Part shown: positions 55,238 to 64,000 of the stretch, piece by piece
Numbering within the stretch: position 1 is the stretch's first letter
Layout: each line of letters opens with the position of its first letter
Assembly (NCBI GenBank): GCA_012964435.1
Contig: DTTX01000073.1
Span: 8,625 to 72,624, forward strand
Reading direction: 5' to 3'
Length of the DNA: 64,000 nt
Origin: Mesonia sp.
GTDB taxonomy: Bacteria > Bacteroidota > Bacteroidia > Flavobacteriales > Flavobacteriaceae
Notes under the pieces: generated by a model
What the model saw: the letters and a program-made list of their open reading frames with translations, nothing else
The model's database searches: none
What the model was told of the DNA's origin: nothing
Made by a program: the position numbers and the translations under genes

Positions 55238-57307
55238 ATGAAAAAAAGTATGAAGCCTGTTCTTCTTTTAGCAACTGCAGCATTAAGCGTTGTAGCTTGT
55301 AAAGATGAGAAAAAAGAAGTGGCTCAAACAGAAACCGAAAAAACACCGGGTATCGAAGTAAAATATATGGATACCACGGTAAGCCCAAAAAGTAATTTTT
55401 ATAATTACGTGAACGGAAACTGGATGAAAGAGACTGAAATCCCTGAAGATCGTACTTCATGGGGAGGATTTCAAGTTTTAAGAAAAAGTACCGATGATGA
55501 TGTACTAAAAATTTTAGATAACGCTGCAGAAAGCGATCAATATGCTGCCGACAGTGATCAAGCTAAAGCTTTAGCTATTTTCAATACAAAATTAGATACG
55601 GCCGCAAGAGATAAAGCCGGTCTTAAGCCATTACAACCTGCTTTAGAAAAAATTTCTAAGATCGAAAGTGTAGAAGATCTACAACAAACAATGGCTAAAA
55701 ATTCTGCTACGATCTCTGATCCGTTTTTTGGTATCGCTGCATTTTCTAACCCAAGTGATAGTAATATGAACTCTGCTTATATTACTCCGGGTAGCTTAGG
55801 TTTACCTAACAAAGAATACTATACAGATCAAGACGAAAAATCTAAAGAAATTAGACAGCAGTACGTAGAACACATTACGCGTATGCTTCAATATTTAGGT
55901 GATAGCGAAGAAAGCGCTAAAGAGCAAGCTGAAATGATCCTTGCTTTTGAAACTCGTCTAGCAGAACCAAGATTAGATAAAGTAGCAAGTCGTGACTTTA
56001 GAAACTTCAATAACCCAAGAACAATTAAAGAAGTACAAGATATGGTTCCTGCAGTAAACTGGACTAAATATCTTTCTGATCTTGGAGTTGAAAAAAAGCT
56101 AGATACGATTATTGTAATGCAGCCAAAATATATGGAGACTCTACAAGAAGTTTTAGCTGAAGGTGATACTAAAAAATGGCAAACTGTAATGCGTTGGGCT
56201 ACCTTAAACAGCGCTGCGGGAATGTTAACTACCGAGTTAGAAACTGCGAATTGGGACTTTTACAGTAAAACTTTAAACGGAGCTAAAAAACAGCGTCCTG
56301 CCAGAGAGCGTGCATTAGCTACTGTAAACGGTTCTGTTGGTGAAGCCTTAGGAAAACTTTATGTAGATGAAAAATTTCCACCGGAAGCAAAAGAAAAAGC
56401 TGAAGAAATGATCGCTAATGTGATCTCTGCTTTCCAAAATAGAATCGAGCGTTTAGAATGGATGACCGATAGCACCAAACAAAAAGCGATCGAAAAGCTA
56501 GACAAATTCACAGTAAAAATAGGATACCCGGACGAGTGGGAAGATTATTCTAAATTAGGAGTTGCAGCAGACAAAGGTTATTACGAGAATATGGTCGCAG
56601 TTTCTCAGTGGAACTACAAAGACAATTTATCGAAAATTAACGAACCGGTAGATAAAAAAGAATGGGGAATGTCGCCACAAACGGTAAATGCCTATTTTAA
56701 TCCGTTTAACAATGAGATCGTTTTCCCGGCTGCAATTTTACAACCACCATTTTACAACTACAAAGCAGATGCTGCTGTAAATTACGGGGGTATTGGAGCT
56801 GTAATTGGTCACGAGATCTCTCACGCTTTTGATGATAGTGGTGCTCGTTTTGATGCTAACGGAAATCTTAAAAACTGGTGGACCGATGAAGATCTTGAAA
56901 AATTCACAGAAAGAGGAAATAAACTTGCTGAACAATATAGCGGTATCGAAGTTTTAGATAGCGTCTACATTAACGGTAAATATACACTTGGTGAAAACAT
57001 TGGAGACTTAGGTGGTGTTTTAGCTGCTTACGATGGTTTACAAATGTATTATAAAGAACACGGAAGACCAGATAATATCGATGGTTTTACTCCAGAACAA
57101 CGTTTCTTTATGTCTTGGGCAACCGTTTGGAGAACCAAAATGAGAGAAGAAGCTTTACGTTCTCGTATTAAAACCGATACGCACTCTCCTGGTATGTACA
57201 GAGCTTATGTACCTCTTCAAAATATCGATGCTTTTTACGAAGCGTTCGATATTAAAGAAGGAGATTCTATGTACGTGGCACCAAAAGACAGAGTTCAAAT
57301 TTGGTAA
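55238..57307 (+). CDS. M13 family metallopeptidase lipoprotein
   Basis: 689 aa neprilysin/PepO-type zinc endopeptidase. Lipobox SVVAC (Lys-Asp-Glu-Lys follows). The zinc motif is HEISH (525-529), with Glu586 in ENIGDLGG as third ligand and GMYRAYVPLQNIDAFYEAFD near the end, the M13 C-terminal block. Cleaves peptides on the periplasmic or outer side of the envelope. Monocistronic with a strong terminator. Confidence 0.96.
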   Translation: MKKSMKPVLLLATAALSVVACKDEKKEVAQTETEKTPGIEVKYMDTTVSPKSNFYNYVNGNWMKETEIPEDRTSWGGFQVLRKSTDDDVLKILDNAAESDQYAADSDQAKALAIFNTKLDTAARDKAGLKPLQPALEKISKIESVEDLQQTMAKNSATISDPFFGIAAFSNPSDSNMNSAYITPGSLGLPNKEYYTDQDEKSKEIRQQYVEHITRMLQYLGDSEESAKEQAEMILAFETRLAEPRLDKVASRDFRNFNNPRTIKEVQDMVPAVNWTKYLSDLGVEKKLDTIIVMQPKYMETLQEVLAEGDTKKWQTVMRWATLNSAAGMLTTELETANWDFYSKTLNGAKKQRPARERALATVNGSVGEALGKLYVDEKFPPEAKEKAEEMIANVISAFQNRIERLEWMTDSTKQKAIEKLDKFTVKIGYPDEWEDYSKLGVAADKGYYENMVAVSQWNYKDNLSKINEPVDKKEWGMSPQTVNAYFNPFNNEIVFPAAILQPPFYNYKADAAVNYGGIGAVIGHEISHAFDDSGARFDANGNLKNWWTDEDLEKFTERGNKLAEQYSGIEVLDSVYINGKYTLGENIGDLGGVLAAYDGLQMYYKEHGRPDNIDGFTPEQRFFMSWATVWRTKMREEALRSRIKTDTHSPGMYRAYVPLQNIDAFYEAFDIKEGDSMYVAPKDRVQIW

Positions 57308-57326
57308 TCATTGCATTATTATAAAA

Positions 57327-57362
57327 CAAAAAGGCTTGCAGATGTTGCAAGCCTTTTTTTAT
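57327..57362. terminator. Bidirectional terminator after the M13 gene
   Basis: Stem AAGGCTTGCA / TGCAAGCCTT (57331-57340 with 57346-57355) followed by a T-run; A-run on the left. Between convergent genes. Confidence 0.88.
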
Positions 57363-57379
57363 GGTTTCAACTGAACTAT

Positions 57380-58201
57380 TTAAATTGAAAGTTGAAATGT
57401 AAATTGAAGCTCTTTTTGTGTCGCTGCGGAAGATATCATTTTCCCTTCGGAAGTTTTATCTGAAGTAAACTCCGGTAACGCTAAGTTGAACGATTTTGCT
57501 TTTTGCGTATAATAATCTTCTTTACTTGGATGAAGCGGATAAACACCGTGAAAAACACCTCCGAAATTTTCTTGCTGAAGCGCCTTTACGATCAATTGCA
57601 CAGCATCTTGTTGCTGAATTAAATTTACCGGCGCTAACCGATTGGAGATTCCTTTTCTACCCGATAAAAACTTTACCGGATGTCGATCTTCGCCTAACAA
57701 ACCGCCCATTCTTATCACGGTAGTTTTAAAATGCTTATTTTCTTGAAATAATTTTTCTACTTCTTGCAACTGGCGAGCAGCATCACTTTTTCCGTTTGGA
57801 GTTGAATTTTCAGAATATTCAGGGAGGTTTTCTCCGTCTTCAAAAACTGAAGTAGAACTTATTAAATTTACTTTTTCAACCGCAGAAAGTTCAAGCTTCG
57901 GGATAAAATGCTTGATTTTCTTTACAAAATTAGCATCCGGTTTTTTTCGTAAACCCGGCGGAATATCAACCACCAAAACCTCAGCGCCATCTAAAAATGA
58001 AAATACTTCCCCTTTTATGCTTTCTTCTGTTAATTCAACATAAAAAGGGTCGATGCCTTTTTTCGCTAAATGTTCTAATTTTTCAGAAGTTGTTGTCGAG
58101 CCATTAACCGCATAGCCTTGTTGCAATAATTCTTCTGCTAAAGGCAAGCCTAACCAGCCGCAACCTAAAACACTAACCGTTAACTTTATTTGTTTTCCCA
58201 T
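57380..58201 (-). CDS. NAD(P)-binding SDR-like protein (YeeZ type)
   Basis: 273 aa. Extended SDR-like Rossmann start GCGWLGLPLAEELLQQG with the GxGxxG pattern, and KVNLISSTSVFEDGENLPEY near the usual catalytic Ser. The Tyr-x3-Lys pair is not visible, so it may be a non-catalytic or atypical epimerase-like protein. Last gene of a four-gene minus-strand operon. Overlaps the 81-aa membrane gene by 16 bases. Confidence 0.8.
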   Translation of the reverse strand: MGKQIKLTVSVLGCGWLGLPLAEELLQQGYAVNGSTTTSEKLEHLAKKGIDPFYVELTEESIKGEVFSFLDGAEVLVVDIPPGLRKKPDANFVKKIKHFIPKLELSAVEKVNLISSTSVFEDGENLPEYSENSTPNGKSDAARQLQEVEKLFQENKHFKTTVIRMGGLLGEDRHPVKFLSGRKGISNRLAPVNLIQQQDAVQLIVKALQQENFGGVFHGVYPLHPSKEDYYTQKAKSFNLALPEFTSDKTSEGKMISSAATQKELQFTFQLSI

Positions 58202-58431
58202 TCTTTAAGATGCTTTTCTCTAGCTTTATAAGAAAAGTAACTTACTAAAAAGTAGAATAAACTAAAAACCAAAAAAAGAAATATTATTCGCGCAGGTTTA
58301 AGATTTTCAAAACTCCAATCGGTGTAAAGTAATTCGACAAAGAATGTAATAAATGAGGATAAGAAAAATGTTTCTATTAGAATGAACTTCCACTTGTTTT
58401 TCATTCTATGTTCTAAACTAAAAAATTTCAT
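58186..58431 (-). CDS. Small two-helix membrane protein
   Basis: 81 aa with helices near 15-35 and 45-65 and a basic C-terminus (KAREKHLKEWENK). The start at 58431 is one base after the M28 gene stop (TAAGATG); an alternative Met at 58404 is possible. No recognised family. Sits between M28 peptidase and SDR-like gene in one transcript. Confidence 0.7.
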   Translation of the reverse strand: MKFFSLEHRMKNKWKFILIETFFLSSFITFFVELLYTDWSFENLKPARIIFLFLVFSLFYFLVSYFSYKAREKHLKEWENK

Positions 58432-58432
58432 C

Positions 58433-60748
58433 TTAATCAGCTTTTATCGTTAATGTTTGTTTAGTAATGATCGCATCGTTCAACACAAAAGGTTTCGGCA
58501 TCATATTTTCTGTGCGTGGGGTAATCGTAAAGTTTTTATTTTCTAACAAATCGTTACTCGCTTCGTAAACTTTCAGCTCAAATTGCTCACCTTTTTTCAA
58601 CTCAAAATCTAAGCGTAAGGTATCGCGATCTACTGCATAATATGTGAGTAATTTTTCGGATTCACGATTTTGATAAAAGACATTTTTTCCTGCGGGAGGT
58701 GCCGTTTTGCCATTCACTTTAAAATTGAAGAAATTCACCTGCTGATCGGCAAAAATTTCCATTCGGTTAATTTTTCGTTGCGGAGCAATTTTCAGGGTAA
58801 CCTTATCTCTTTCATTTTTCTGAAAAGTAGTATCTTCTTCCATCAGCATAACAGCTTCAGCAATGGGTTTTATTTCAGCTTTACGTTGTTGAGTAAATGC
58901 TGAATTATATTTGCTATGGAAAATCACATCCTCGCTAACTTCAGTTTCATCTGTAAAATATTCCGAAGTAAATTCATCTAAATATTCATCATACGTCACC
59001 CACCAAGCTTCTTCTTGATCGACATCTAACAGATAAAGTAAACTATTCGGTTTTTGATTTTCACTTGAAAATTCAGCATTGTTATGTGCCATTAGCAAGC
59101 TTACCGAAGCGATGATCAGACATAAAACACCTAACCAATGTATTTTCTTGTAATGAATGAATATCGGCATTAACAAGCCTAACAGTAACACAGAAAACAC
59201 ACTACTAATCACCAGCATTTTTAACCCTAAACCTACCGGAAAAAATTGAATAAGCGGCGCAAACAAGAACACCGCCGGAATGCTGAAAAATAAAAGTATC
59301 CAAAGATTAGGACTGTTTTTCCTGATAATTAAATAGTAATTGAGTAAGCCAAAAAAGACCGGCCAAATAAAATAAGCTGCTCCTTTAAAAGCGATGGCTA
59401 TCACGGTATTGATAAGCAACCATACAAAAAGTGGCGCAGGCACGCTACGTTCTAAATCTTTACCTCTGTAAATTACTCTGTAAAACAAAAATGCAATCGC
59501 TAAAGTTAAGGCGACAAATGCTAAAATATAATAGTGACCATTACTGGTAAAACCGTTGAGATTATCGGCATATTCCGGGTATTGCCGGTAAATAAACTGG
59601 TAACCGAAATAAACCACAATTGCAGCTACAAATAAGATCACTATAAACCAAACGATGTTTTTAACTAGCGAAAATGCGGTAAAGGTTTTCTTTCTGATAG
59701 CGTAAATACTGATGGCGATAAACAACACCCAAGCGAGCACCAATAATGGGATAATGAATGAATAGGAATAATACAACATTCCTAAACCGGGAAAATTGAA
59801 ATAAACCGATTCGTTTTCAGATTTGAGTTCGGTAAGATTTGCGTTGGCAAAATACGGCATTAAAGCCGTTAAATAACTGGCTTGATGCGCTAACGAGTTT
59901 TGATCTAGATTTTTGAAGGTATCCTTAGCAGTATGATAATCGTAATGATCGTCGATAAACGCAAAAAAGAAACTCGGAATGTCTTTTTGCTCCCGTAAAA
60001 TTGTGGCATCGGTATCGTTAGGCAATTTTTTATAAACCGAATACATGAGCGAAGTTGCCATCGGGTATTCTGAGTTGGCTTTAGAAAAAGCTTTGATAAG
60101 TTTACTGTTCCCGGCATTGGTTTCTAAAATGGTGTTTGAAGGTCCGCCGCTGCCGCGTGCTTCAAAATTAAGCACCAAGCCAATGTTTTCTGCCCACGGA
60201 TGTTCTTCTACAAAAAGATTGGCGCCATTAAGTCCAATTTCTTCTGCATCGGTAAAACAAATGATTATGTTATTTTTATGTGGAATTTCTTCCTTTAAAA
60301 AAACGCGAATCGTTTCTAAAATTGTCGCCACACCAGAACCGGCATCGCTCGCTCCAAATGAAGAATGTACCGCACTATCGTAATGCGTCATCACCATAAG
60401 ATCGTTCTTCACTGAAGGATCGCTACCCGGTATTTTGGTAATAATATTTTCTGGCACGGTAAAAACTCCCTCACTATTTAGTGTATAGCCTTTTTGCGTT
60501 TGCACTTGCAAGCCCATTTGTTGCAATTGCTGTACAATGTAGTTTCTTACTTCGCTATGCGCTTTAGTACCAATTGAGTGCGGCTTTTCACTTATTTTTT
60601 TTACGTGTTTGTTCGCACGTTCGATAGAAAAACCAAGCGGATTCTCTTCAGAAAATTCTTCAGCATCGGGCATTAAGGCGTAAAAACTCACCCAAACTAG
60701 AATTCCCAAAGTCACTAAAACTAATAGTTTAGAAATAAAGCTTTTCAT
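58433..60748 (-). CDS. M28 family zinc peptidase with multi-TM C-terminus (ERMP1-like)
   Basis: 771 aa. N-terminal membrane anchor, then an M28 domain: VMTHYDSAVHSSFGASDAGS (His, Asp), CFTDAEEIGLNG (Glu pair), VLNFEARGSGG (Glu/Asp ligand) and DDHYDYHTAKDT (His). The C-terminal half has about eight TM segments and a periplasmic end domain. This topology resembles eukaryotic ERMP1/Fxna-type peptidases and differs from soluble bacterial aminopeptidases. Starts 4 bases after the zinc-ribbon gene. Confidence 0.92.
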   Translation of the reverse strand: MKSFISKLLVLVTLGILVWVSFYALMPDAEEFSEENPLGFSIERANKHVKKISEKPHSIGTKAHSEVRNYIVQQLQQMGLQVQTQKGYTLNSEGVFTVPENIITKIPGSDPSVKNDLMVMTHYDSAVHSSFGASDAGSGVATILETIRVFLKEEIPHKNNIIICFTDAEEIGLNGANLFVEEHPWAENIGLVLNFEARGSGGPSNTILETNAGNSKLIKAFSKANSEYPMATSLMYSVYKKLPNDTDATILREQKDIPSFFFAFIDDHYDYHTAKDTFKNLDQNSLAHQASYLTALMPYFANANLTELKSENESVYFNFPGLGMLYYSYSFIIPLLVLAWVLFIAISIYAIRKKTFTAFSLVKNIVWFIVILFVAAIVVYFGYQFIYRQYPEYADNLNGFTSNGHYYILAFVALTLAIAFLFYRVIYRGKDLERSVPAPLFVWLLINTVIAIAFKGAAYFIWPVFFGLLNYYLIIRKNSPNLWILLFFSIPAVFLFAPLIQFFPVGLGLKMLVISSVFSVLLLGLLMPIFIHYKKIHWLGVLCLIIASVSLLMAHNNAEFSSENQKPNSLLYLLDVDQEEAWWVTYDEYLDEFTSEYFTDETEVSEDVIFHSKYNSAFTQQRKAEIKPIAEAVMLMEEDTTFQKNERDKVTLKIAPQRKINRMEIFADQQVNFFNFKVNGKTAPPAGKNVFYQNRESEKLLTYYAVDRDTLRLDFELKKGEQFELKVYEASNDLLENKNFTITPRTENMMPKPFVLNDAIITKQTLTIKAD

Positions 60749-60752
60749 AGTG

Positions 60753-61103
60753 CTAATCTAATTTTTTCACCAAAGCAAAATAATCATTCTCTAACGGAAG
60801 ATAGCCTTGATCGTAAACAAAATAGTAAACGGTCCCTTTTTTTGTAGTGTAAATACTCGTAAAGAATTCGAAGCTAAAATCTTTACTTAACAATTGCGAT
60901 TTAGTGGCTTTCGATTTTCCGTTGGGGTTGAGTTCTTCTAAAATCCGGTAATTTTTACGCAATCTGTTATTGGTGTTTCTAATGAGATTTTTGCTGTCTT
61001 TGTTCAACTTATTGTTGTAAGCATTTCTACAATAATCGCTACAGAATTTTTTATCTGCCCGACCAATTATTTTTTCTCCACACTCCAAACAGCTCTTAGT
61101 CAT
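60753..61103 (-). CDS. Small zinc-ribbon protein
   Basis: 116 aa. N-terminal zinc ribbon CLECGEKIIGRADKKFCSDY-C with four Cys (C-x2-C-x13-C-x3-C), a form seen in DUF2116-type proteins. The rest is basic and helical (KNLIRNTNNRLRKNYRILEE) with a C-terminal beta segment. No catalytic motif. First gene of the operon with the M28 peptidase, 4 bases between them. May bind nucleic acid, but this is not shown. Confidence 0.75.
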   Translation of the reverse strand: MTKSCLECGEKIIGRADKKFCSDYCRNAYNNKLNKDSKNLIRNTNNRLRKNYRILEELNPNGKSKATKSQLLSKDFSFEFFTSIYTTKKGTVYYFVYDQGYLPLENDYFALVKKLD

Positions 61104-61256
61104 AAAATTTTTAAGTTAAGAAGTTCCTATAAATTTACATTTTTTTTGGTTGAAATATGGTTTCCTTTAAGAAACGCTACTAAACTTTTGCTAAACAAGA
61201 GTTTAAATTACGAATAATGCGTTTCTCCCACGTAAATTAGTATTGGAATTTTGAAG

Positions 61257-62768
61257 ATGTTGAACCAATACTTATTGAAAATGAAAAGTTGTATTACCCT
61301 CCTTAGTTTAATGATGATCGCCTTTATTGGTAACTCCCAAAATAATTGGTCTTCCTATAATAATATGCCCGTTAAACAAATGGTTAACGAGCAAACCGAT
61401 AAAAACAACAACCCTAATAACGATTTTACTCAGATCGTAAATTATTACCGTAATGGATATATAAAAAGTATCGAGACAAGCTACGGGAACAAACTTTCAG
61501 TTAAAAAATATTATTTCTATAAAAATGATGTTCTCTCTTCTATTTTAGAAAAGCAAATGAGTTATAAGCAAGACGAACCCTCTTATAATTTAGAGATTAT
61601 CGAAGATACAAGGTCTAAATATTTACCGGTTAAAAGTGAAAAGCTAGAAACTTACGATATAACTTCTAACACACACGAAGGAGAAACTTCTAAAATAACC
61701 TATAATTATGACCAAAAGGATAGATTAACTAGTTCTTTTCAACTTTATAAGTTATCAGATAATGTAGATGAAGGTTTAATTTATAAGGTTAATTACGATA
61801 AGAAAAATTTTATTCAAAATACATTTTTTAAAAACTATCAATACGTGAAAGATGAAAACGATAGCATTTTTGAAGGTTTGAGAAATTCTAAATACAAAGT
61901 AAAATCAAAAAATAAAATAGGAGTAACTAATTATACCATTACCACAAATAAAGATACAGATTACTACAATATAGAATACAGTTTATATCAAGATGATGAG
62001 CTAAACAAAGAATTTGACTATTTAAAAATAGAAGATGTTTACGATTTTTATTTAGACGATATTATTAGAAAAGATAGAATAAGCGACTATACTTATAATC
62101 TTATAGTAAATAGAGTTACAGATACAACTTACACAGACTCTCTAATCACTAAAGATGCTTTACAATCTCAAGATTGGTATGTAAATAAGTTCTATAAAGA
62201 TTACATTGCCCAAGAACTTGAAAACAATCAATTAGAAAAATATATTACGGCTAATAGCGATGCTCTTTCTTGTGAAACTTTTTTTGAAAAAGATGAACTT
62301 GAAGAATTAAGACTCAATGCTTACAATACTTGCTTAGACCATAAAAACTATTTAGCTGCTGAAAAATTTATTGAACCCTTATACGAGGAAGCAAAAATCG
62401 CTTATCGATCTAATCTTTCTGAGAAAAACGGAAGAATCTTAGGTCTTACCGCACAAGTTTATTACTTACAAAACAAAAATACTGAAGGAGATGCAATTAT
62501 GCAGGAATGTGAGGATTATAAGTATTCCTTAAAAAACCTTGCTTCTAATAGTATGGAAGATAAAATTGAATACCATAAATTCAATTATTTTTTAGCTCAA
62601 GTATATGCAGCTAAAAATGATGTAAATACAACTAAAAAACTTTTAGAAGAAAACATCTCTTATTACGACTCGCTAGAAGACACTTATAAAGAAAGTGAAA
62701 CTTTTTCTACCGATTATGCTAAAAACAAAAAAATGCTGGTAACGCTAAATACACCAACACTTCAATAA
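61257..62768 (+). CDS. Secreted protein of unknown function
   Basis: About 503 aa. The first ~30 residues hold a Sec signal (LLSLMMIAFIGNSQ). The mature part is Lys/Asp/Tyr-rich, with an N-terminal section of repeated beta-like segments (YNYDQKDRLTSSFQLYKL-type, resembling RHS/YD motifs loosely) and a helical C-terminal section with Cys pairs (CETFFEKDELEEL, NTCLDHKNY). No domain recognised with confidence. ATG at 61257 used; 61281 gives a shorter signal. Confidence 0.7.
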   Translation: MLNQYLLKMKSCITLLSLMMIAFIGNSQNNWSSYNNMPVKQMVNEQTDKNNNPNNDFTQIVNYYRNGYIKSIETSYGNKLSVKKYYFYKNDVLSSILEKQMSYKQDEPSYNLEIIEDTRSKYLPVKSEKLETYDITSNTHEGETSKITYNYDQKDRLTSSFQLYKLSDNVDEGLIYKVNYDKKNFIQNTFFKNYQYVKDENDSIFEGLRNSKYKVKSKNKIGVTNYTITTNKDTDYYNIEYSLYQDDELNKEFDYLKIEDVYDFYLDDIIRKDRISDYTYNLIVNRVTDTTYTDSLITKDALQSQDWYVNKFYKDYIAQELENNQLEKYITANSDALSCETFFEKDELEELRLNAYNTCLDHKNYLAAEKFIEPLYEEAKIAYRSNLSEKNGRILGLTAQVYYLQNKNTEGDAIMQECEDYKYSLKNLASNSMEDKIEYHKFNYFLAQVYAAKNDVNTTKKLLEENISYYDSLEDTYKESETFSTDYAKNKKMLVTLNTPTLQ

Positions 62769-62770
62769 AA

Positions 62771-62800
62771 CAAAACCCCGCTAAAATTTAGCGGGGTTTA
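62771..62800. terminator. Terminator between the secreted protein and csp genes
   Basis: Perfect 12-bp stem AACCCCGCTAAA / TTTAGCGGGGTT (62774-62785 with 62787-62798). T-rich tail on the minus-strand side (TTTTGTTTTA), fitting the csp transcript; may also end the plus-strand gene. Confidence 0.75.
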
Positions 62801-62829
62801 GAAAAAAACTAAAAATAATAACTTATATA

Positions 62830-63027
62830 TTATTCGTAGATTACTGTCACCTGAGTGGCAGTTAATCCTTTTCTTCCTTCTGCTTCAACATACTCCACTT
62901 TGTCACCTTCGTTGATTGTTTCACCGTTTAAACCGGTAACGTGTACGAAAATGTCTTTTCCTGTGTCGTCGTTAGTAATGAATCCGTATCCTTTAGATTC
63001 GTTGAAAAATTTAACTGTACCTTCCAT
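62830..63027 (-). CDS. Cold shock domain protein
   Basis: 65 aa, single cold shock domain. RNP1 KGYGFITND and RNP2 DIFVHV bind single-stranded RNA or DNA as a chaperone. Full length for CspA family. Leader of about 20 bases is short for a csp mRNA, so the long regulatory 5'UTR of E. coli cspA is not expected here. Monocistronic. Confidence 0.95.
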   Translation of the reverse strand: MEGTVKFFNESKGYGFITNDDTGKDIFVHVTGLNGETINEGDKVEYVEAEGRKGLTATQVTVIYE

Positions 63028-63053
63028 TGTAATAAAATAATTAATAATAGATA

Positions 63054-63061
63054 CAAACGTA
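63054..63061 (-). promoter_or_regulatory. -7 box TACGTTTG before the csp gene
   Basis: Exact TAnnTTTG on the minus strand, 27 bases upstream of the ATG. Confidence 0.45.
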
Positions 63062-63126
63062 CTGATAAAAAAATGATTTAAAGCTGTTTTCTATAAGATA
63101 TTTAAAAAAATAACAATAGCTTATTA

Positions 63127-63372
63127 TTAATATAACCCCTTATCTTTCATCTTTTTAATGTTTTCTGGACTTAAAGTATAGTCTTTTAATTTTTTTCCCT
63201 TCCAACGATGGTAAATAAAAAGTGGCATTAGAATAAAACAACTCGCCAAAACCGCTAAACCAATAATAATATCTCCGGTTTTTATATTTTCTTCAAAAAT
63301 TCTAAAATAAAATCCTGTACCTATTGCTAAAACAATCAAGATAAACAAGATTAAAATAACGTATCGCATCAC
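63127..63372 (-). CDS. Small two-helix membrane protein
   Basis: 81 aa with two helices (YVILILFILIVLAIGTGFYF and IIIGLAVLASCFILMPLFIY) and a basic tail (YHRWKGKKLKDYTLSPENIK). No known family. It starts 8 bases after the chloride channel gene and is probably cotranscribed. Confidence 0.7.
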   Translation of the reverse strand: MMRYVILILFILIVLAIGTGFYFRIFEENIKTGDIIIGLAVLASCFILMPLFIYHRWKGKKLKDYTLSPENIKKMKDKGLY

Positions 63373-63380
63373 TAATTTTT

Positions 63381-64000
63381 TTAATATGAAATTAATTTTC
63401 TTCGGTAAGCAGTAAGCATTTTAGATTTTGAAACAAAGCCTAAGTATTTCCCGTCTTTAATGACAGGTAAATTCCACGCACCGGTATTCTGAAATTTATT
63501 CATTACTTGTTGCATACTATCTTGCCCGTAATGAATGTAATCTGGAGCATCATGCATCAAAAACTCGACCAACATGGTTTCCTGCAATTCGGTATTAAAC
63601 ATAATTTCCCGAATATCGTCTAACGTAAGAACACCTACTAATTCATCTTTATCATTAAGCACCGGAAAAAGATTTCGTTTCGATTTCACGACCGCTTGGT
63701 GCAACATTTCTTTCAGCGTCATTTTTGGTTTTACACTAATAAAATTCGTTTCAATAATTCGGTCTAACTTCAAAAGTGTAAGTACCGCTTGATCTTTATC
63801 GTGTGTTAACAGCGCGTTCTGATCTTTTAATTCTTTCGTATAAATGTTATAATCTGAATTAGCTTTCGATAATAAAAATGAAATCGTCACCGTGATCATT
63901 AACGGAACAAACAACTGATAACCACCGGTAATTTCTGCGATCAAGAAAATTGCTGTCATCGGCGCTTGTAAAACTCCCGCCATTAAACCTGCCATCCCAA
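63381..64000 (-). CDS. ClC-family chloride channel, C-terminal part with CBS pair
   Basis: Partial; the gene continues beyond the right edge. The visible 206 residues include the end of the ClC membrane domain (VLQAPMTAIFLIAEITGGYQ, with the conserved P-x-TAI-F-x-E) and a helix, then two CBS domains (ISVKPKMTLKEMLHQAVVKS ... HYGQDSMQQVMNKFQNTG). CBS pairs sense nucleotides. Whether it is a channel or H+/Cl- exchanger depends on residues outside the window. Confidence 0.9.
   Translation of the reverse strand, partial: GMAGLMAGVLQAPMTAIFLIAEITGGYQLFVPLMITVTISFLLSKANSDYNIYTKELKDQNALLTHDKDQAVLTLLKLDRIIETNFISVKPKMTLKEMLHQAVVKSKRNLFPVLNDKDELVGVLTLDDIREIMFNTELQETMLVEFLMHDAPDYIHYGQDSMQQVMNKFQNTGAWNLPVIKDGKYLGFVSKSKMLTAYRRKLISY

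Noticed and set aside
60045..60383. 112-aa plus-strand frame opposite the M28 peptidase
   Set aside because: Antisense of the catalytic domain; no independent signals.

Overview
The window looks like a chromosomal segment of a marine-type Bacteroidota, most likely a Flavobacteriaceae member (Gramella/Zunongwangia/Salegentibacter-like; genus not provable here). Reasons: AT-rich DNA; promoter boxes of the Bacteroidota form TAnnTTTG; a type IX secretion (T9SS) C-terminal sorting domain; many lipoproteins with acidic residues after the lipobox cysteine; an SDH of the CAB type with one cytochrome b subunit; a SUF rather than ISC iron-sulfur system; and an ExbB/ExbD cluster with a PorT-family barrel. 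It reads as core genome: no transposase, integrase, phage gene, CRISPR array or rRNA was found, and one tRNA (Ser, GGA). Genes are tightly packed and no stretch above 300 bases lacks a gene.

Layout. 1-2.5 kb: end of an RluA-type pseudouridine synthase, then rpoN and a membrane protein. 2.5-7.8 kb (minus): PorT-family barrel, exbD-exbD-membrane protein-exbB operon, tRNA-Ser, L-asparaginase and TatD nuclease. 7.9-13.7 kb: retropepsin-like protease, then odhB, sucA and a polyprenyl synthase. 13.8-20.4 kb (plus): TetR regulator, TolC, adaptor and RND pump in one overlapping operon. 20.5-29.1 kb (minus): DUF3078, DUF2480 and a complete suf locus (sufA, B, C, D, S, E, a SufT-like DUF59 gene) with two lipoproteins and a small membrane protein interspersed. 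29.3-30.4 kb: tandem duplicated lipoproteins. 30.4-35.0 kb (minus): four-gene operon of a T9SS choice-of-anchor B protein, a seven-repeat propeller lipoprotein, an MbnP-family copper protein and an MbnH/MauG-like di-heme enzyme. 35-41.7 kb: thiL, an ACT-like protein divergent from aspartokinase, alpha/beta hydrolase, beta-lactamase-fold hydrolase. 41.7-44.5 kb: intergenic repeats, an atypical Nramp-like transporter, aminopeptidase P. 44.8-49.6 kb (plus): sdhCAB and an aminotransferase. 49.6-53.0 kb: two unknown proteins and a 7TM protein-histidine kinase-response regulator set. 53-64 kb: SDR-type threonine dehydrogenase, lipoproteins, M13 peptidase, a four-gene minus operon with an ERMP1-like M28 peptidase, a secreted unknown protein, a cold shock protein and the end of a ClC channel with CBS domains.

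How the genes work together. sucA/odhB and sdhCAB supply consecutive TCA steps, and SUF supplies the Fe-S clusters needed by SdhB. Asparaginase, threonine dehydrogenase, aminotransferase, aspartokinase and several peptidases suggest protein and amino-acid use. The most unusual unit is the MbnP/MbnH operon, whose products all carry signals that could place them at the cell surface; it is the best candidate here for an undescribed (copper-related) system.
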